Position numbers and translations under genes: made by a program. A stretch of 64,000 nucleotides of DNA from contig CANMWK010000003.1 of the NCBI GenBank assembly GCA_947501615.1, positions 62,001 to 126,000 on the forward strand, given 5' to 3'. Below, piece after piece: positions 62,269 through 64,000 of this stretch. This stretch comes from an uncultured Tenacibaculum sp. Its GTDB lineage: Bacteria > Bacteroidota > Bacteroidia > Flavobacteriales > Flavobacteriaceae. Each line of letters opens with the position of its first letter. Position 1 is the first letter of the stretch. The notes under the pieces are model-generated. The model was not told the DNA's origin and made no database searches. It saw nothing but the letters and a program-made list of their open reading frames with translations.

Positions 62269-63597
62269 TTAACGCATTCCTCGCATCATTTGCATCATTT
62301 TTCTACCGCCGCCACCTTGCATCATCTTCATCATTTTGCTCATTTGGTCAAATTGTTTCATCAATTGATTTACTTCTTGTACTGAAGTTCCTGAACCTTT
62401 GGCAATTCTCTTTTTTCTACTTGCATTAATAACAGAAGGCTTACTTCTTTCATCTGGAGTCATAGAACGAATTATAGCCTCAATTCCTTTAAATGCATCA
62501 TCATCAATATCTACATCTTTTAAAGCTTTACCAGCACCAGGTATCATTCCAACTAAGTCTTTCATGCTACCCATTTTCTTAATTTGCTGAATTTGATTTA
62601 AGAAATCGTCAAAACCAAATTGATTTTTAGCAATTTTCTTCTGTAATTTTCTTGCTTCAGCTTCATCGTATTGTTCTTGAGCACGCTCAACTAACGACAC
62701 AACGTCTCCCATTCCAAGGATACGATCTGCCATACGATTCGGGTGGAATACATCAATTGCATCCATTTTTTCACCTGTACCAATAAACTTAATTGGTTTA
62801 TCAACTACAGATTTAATAGATAATGCAGCACCACCTCTTGTATCACCATCTAACTTCGTCAATACAACTCCGTCAAAATTTAAAACATCATTAAAGGCTT
62901 TAGCAGTGTTTACTGCATCTTGCCCTGTCATAGAATCTACAACGAATAATGTTTCATTTGGACTAACAGCTTTATGTATATTAGAAATCTCTGTCATCAT
63001 TTCCTCATCAACAGCTAAACGACCAGCGGTATCTATAATCACCACATTTTTTCCGTTTGCTTTGGCATGCTTGATTGCATTTTGAGAAATTTCAACAGGA
63101 TTTTGGTTGCCTACTTCAGCATAAACTTCAACACCGATTTGTTCTCCAACAACTTGTAACTGATTAATAGCGGCAGGACGATACACATCACAACCTACTA
63201 ATAATACTTGTTTAGTCTTCTTGTTTTTTAAGTAATTGGCTAGCTTACCAGAGAAAGTTGTTTTACCCGATCCTTGTAAACCAGACATTAAAATTACAGT
63301 CGGACTTCCACCAAGGCTGATACCAACAGTATCTCCACCCATTAATTCAGTTAACTCGTCTTTTACGATTTTAACCATTAATTGACCAGGATTTAACGTA
63401 GTTAATACGTCTTGTCCCATGGCTTTTTCCTTAACCGAGTTTGTGAATTGTTTTGCAATTTTAAAGTTAACATCGGCATCTAAAAGTGCTCTACGAACTT
63501 CTTTTAAAGTTTCGGCAACGTTAACTTCATTTATTTTACCATGACCCTTCAGCGAGTGTAGAGCCTTATCTAATTTTTCACTTAAATTATTAAACAT
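62269..63597 (-). CDS. ffh: signal recognition particle protein
   Basis: 442 residues. N domain (1-85), G domain with GLQGSGKTTFSGKLA P-loop, DTAGR and TKLDGDTRGGAA, and a Met-rich M domain ending in MKMMQGGGGRKMMQMMRGMR that binds the signal sequence and 4.5S RNA. GTPase that guides ribosomes to the membrane with FtsY. Housekeeping gene. Confidence 0.98.
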   Translation of the reverse strand: MFNNLSEKLDKALHSLKGHGKINEVNVAETLKEVRRALLDADVNFKIAKQFTNSVKEKAMGQDVLTTLNPGQLMVKIVKDELTELMGGDTVGISLGGSPTVILMSGLQGSGKTTFSGKLANYLKNKKTKQVLLVGCDVYRPAAINQLQVVGEQIGVEVYAEVGNQNPVEISQNAIKHAKANGKNVVIIDTAGRLAVDEEMMTEISNIHKAVSPNETLFVVDSMTGQDAVNTAKAFNDVLNFDGVVLTKLDGDTRGGAALSIKSVVDKPIKFIGTGEKMDAIDVFHPNRMADRILGMGDVVSLVERAQEQYDEAEARKLQKKIAKNQFGFDDFLNQIQQIKKMGSMKDLVGMIPGAGKALKDVDIDDDAFKGIEAIIRSMTPDERSKPSVINASRKKRIAKGSGTSVQEVNQLMKQFDQMSKMMKMMQGGGGRKMMQMMRGMR

Positions 63598-63637
63598 CGA
63601 TGTCTGCTACATTTTTAGAGGCACAAATATAGGTATT

Positions 63638-64000
63638 TTACGAGTAGTTTTCAATTAAATCTCTTGTGTGATGTTCAGTATGATGCGCTGTCCACATAAT
63701 TATTTCGCGAAGTGGCATTTTTCCTAGTAATGGATGAGGTAAAATTAAGTTGTCAAGTTTATGATCACTTAATTTTTCGGTCTTATGTTGTAGTTTTTTA
63801 TTTTGTTTTTTAAGTGTAGTTATAAGCTTTATTAGCTTTTTTTCGTCTGGTGTACTTACTTTACTATTAAAATCTCTTGCCTTATCTTTATATTTAATTA
63901 GTTTCTCATTGTATTTATCTACGATCTCATCATAACTTCTTAATGCTCGATTAGTGGTGCCAAATTTTGCTTTTAAAATAAATGAAGGTAAACTTAAAGC
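63638..64000 (-). CDS. DinB/DUF1569-like protein, N-terminus outside window
   Basis: Open frame on the minus strand from the right edge to the TAA at 63638-63640; 120 residues seen. Helical, with a conserved end LPHPLLGKMPLREIIMWTAH followed by HTEHHTRDLIEN; these His residues match the metal site of DinB-fold enzymes. Possibly a thiol-dependent metalloenzyme. The start lies beyond position 64000. Confidence 0.7.
   Translation of the reverse strand, partial: ALSLPSFILKAKFGTTNRALRSYDEIVDKYNEKLIKYKDKARDFNSKVSTPDEKKLIKLITTLKKQNKKLQHKTEKLSDHKLDNLILPHPLLGKMPLREIIMWTAHHTEHHTRDLIENYS

Noticed and set aside
62166..62429. Plus-strand frame overlapping the ffh 3' end
   Set aside because: Low-complexity translation of repeat DNA and of the antisense of ffh.
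1..64000. CRISPR array, tRNA or rRNA genes, insertion sequences
   Set aside because: No regularly spaced direct repeats, cloverleaf sequences, rRNA signatures or transposase frames were recognised on either strand.

Overview
The window is AT-rich chromosomal DNA from a member of the Bacteroidetes, most likely a marine Flavobacteriaceae. The evidence is a SusC/SusD pair, lipoprotein and secretion signals of the phylum, promoters with the Bacteroidetes TAnnTTTG element, almost no Shine-Dalgarno sequences, and many M1 peptidase and CarboxypepD_reg-like proteins. No tRNA, rRNA, CRISPR array, transposase or integrase was seen.

Layout. 1-7.3 kb: a HEAT-repeat protein cut by the left edge, an Imm11-like protein and a run of small secreted, membrane or cytosolic proteins with no clear family; it looks like an accessory (immunity-type) strip. 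7.4-13.5 kb: a Crp/Fnr regulator, a peroxiredoxin and an SDR, then an LRR-like protein, a DUF4386-like membrane protein, an R2K-type ATP-grasp protein and a GNAT. 13.8-18 kb: a lipoprotein, then a TetR regulator with two matching operators and its operon (AhpD-like, YHS, DUF1348, Asp-nucleophile alpha/beta hydrolase). 18-22.4 kb: an exported Ntn-hydrolase/TPR protein, ribB coupled to a Crp/Fnr gene, an SH3b protein and a transglutaminase-like protein. 22.7-27.6 kb, minus strand: thrABC preceded by a short Thr/Ile-rich leader peptide and a hairpin, that is, an attenuator. 27.8-38 kb, minus strand: an epimerase with a Crp/Fnr gene, two tandem M1 peptidases, a DUF6702-like protein and four tandem CarboxypepD_reg-like paralogues.

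38.8-54.6 kb is the most notable part: about 16 kb, all plus strand, devoted to NAD+ and ADP-ribose. It starts with a Nudix/winged-helix regulator of the NrtR type with an intact Nudix box. It continues with a short phage-like PRPP synthetase, a macrodomain, DUF4291, a bacterial-type PARG (TIGR02452), two ADP-ribosylglycohydrolases, a small ADP-ribosylation/crystallin J1-like protein, an RNase Z-like MBL protein, KptA (NAD-dependent RNA 2'-phosphotransferase), a 2OG-Fe(II) oxygenase, a sirtuin, a metallophosphatase, a NADAR-like candidate, a broken third ADP-ribosylglycohydrolase, a coiled-coil protein, a vWA protein, a short PurA-like synthetase and NAMPT. Five copies of one operator (GYGT-N7-ACRC) lie at three promoters in the cluster. 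In two of them the operators come as pairs exactly 52 bp apart around the promoter, and the downstream copy overlaps the -7 element. I infer one regulon that resupplies NMN from nicotinamide and PRPP while reversing ADP-ribosylation and repairing RNA ends. Its trigger (stress, phage, toxin) cannot be read from the sequence.

54.8-64 kb: a secreted protein behind a sigma-54-like promoter, a small membrane protein, a TetR gene divergent from a SusC/SusD operon, then folD, ffh and a DinB-like fragment on the minus strand. Several dispersed palindromic repeats sit in intergenic gaps. One family occurs three times within 5 kb, each time just upstream of a gene of the NAD/ADP-ribose cluster.
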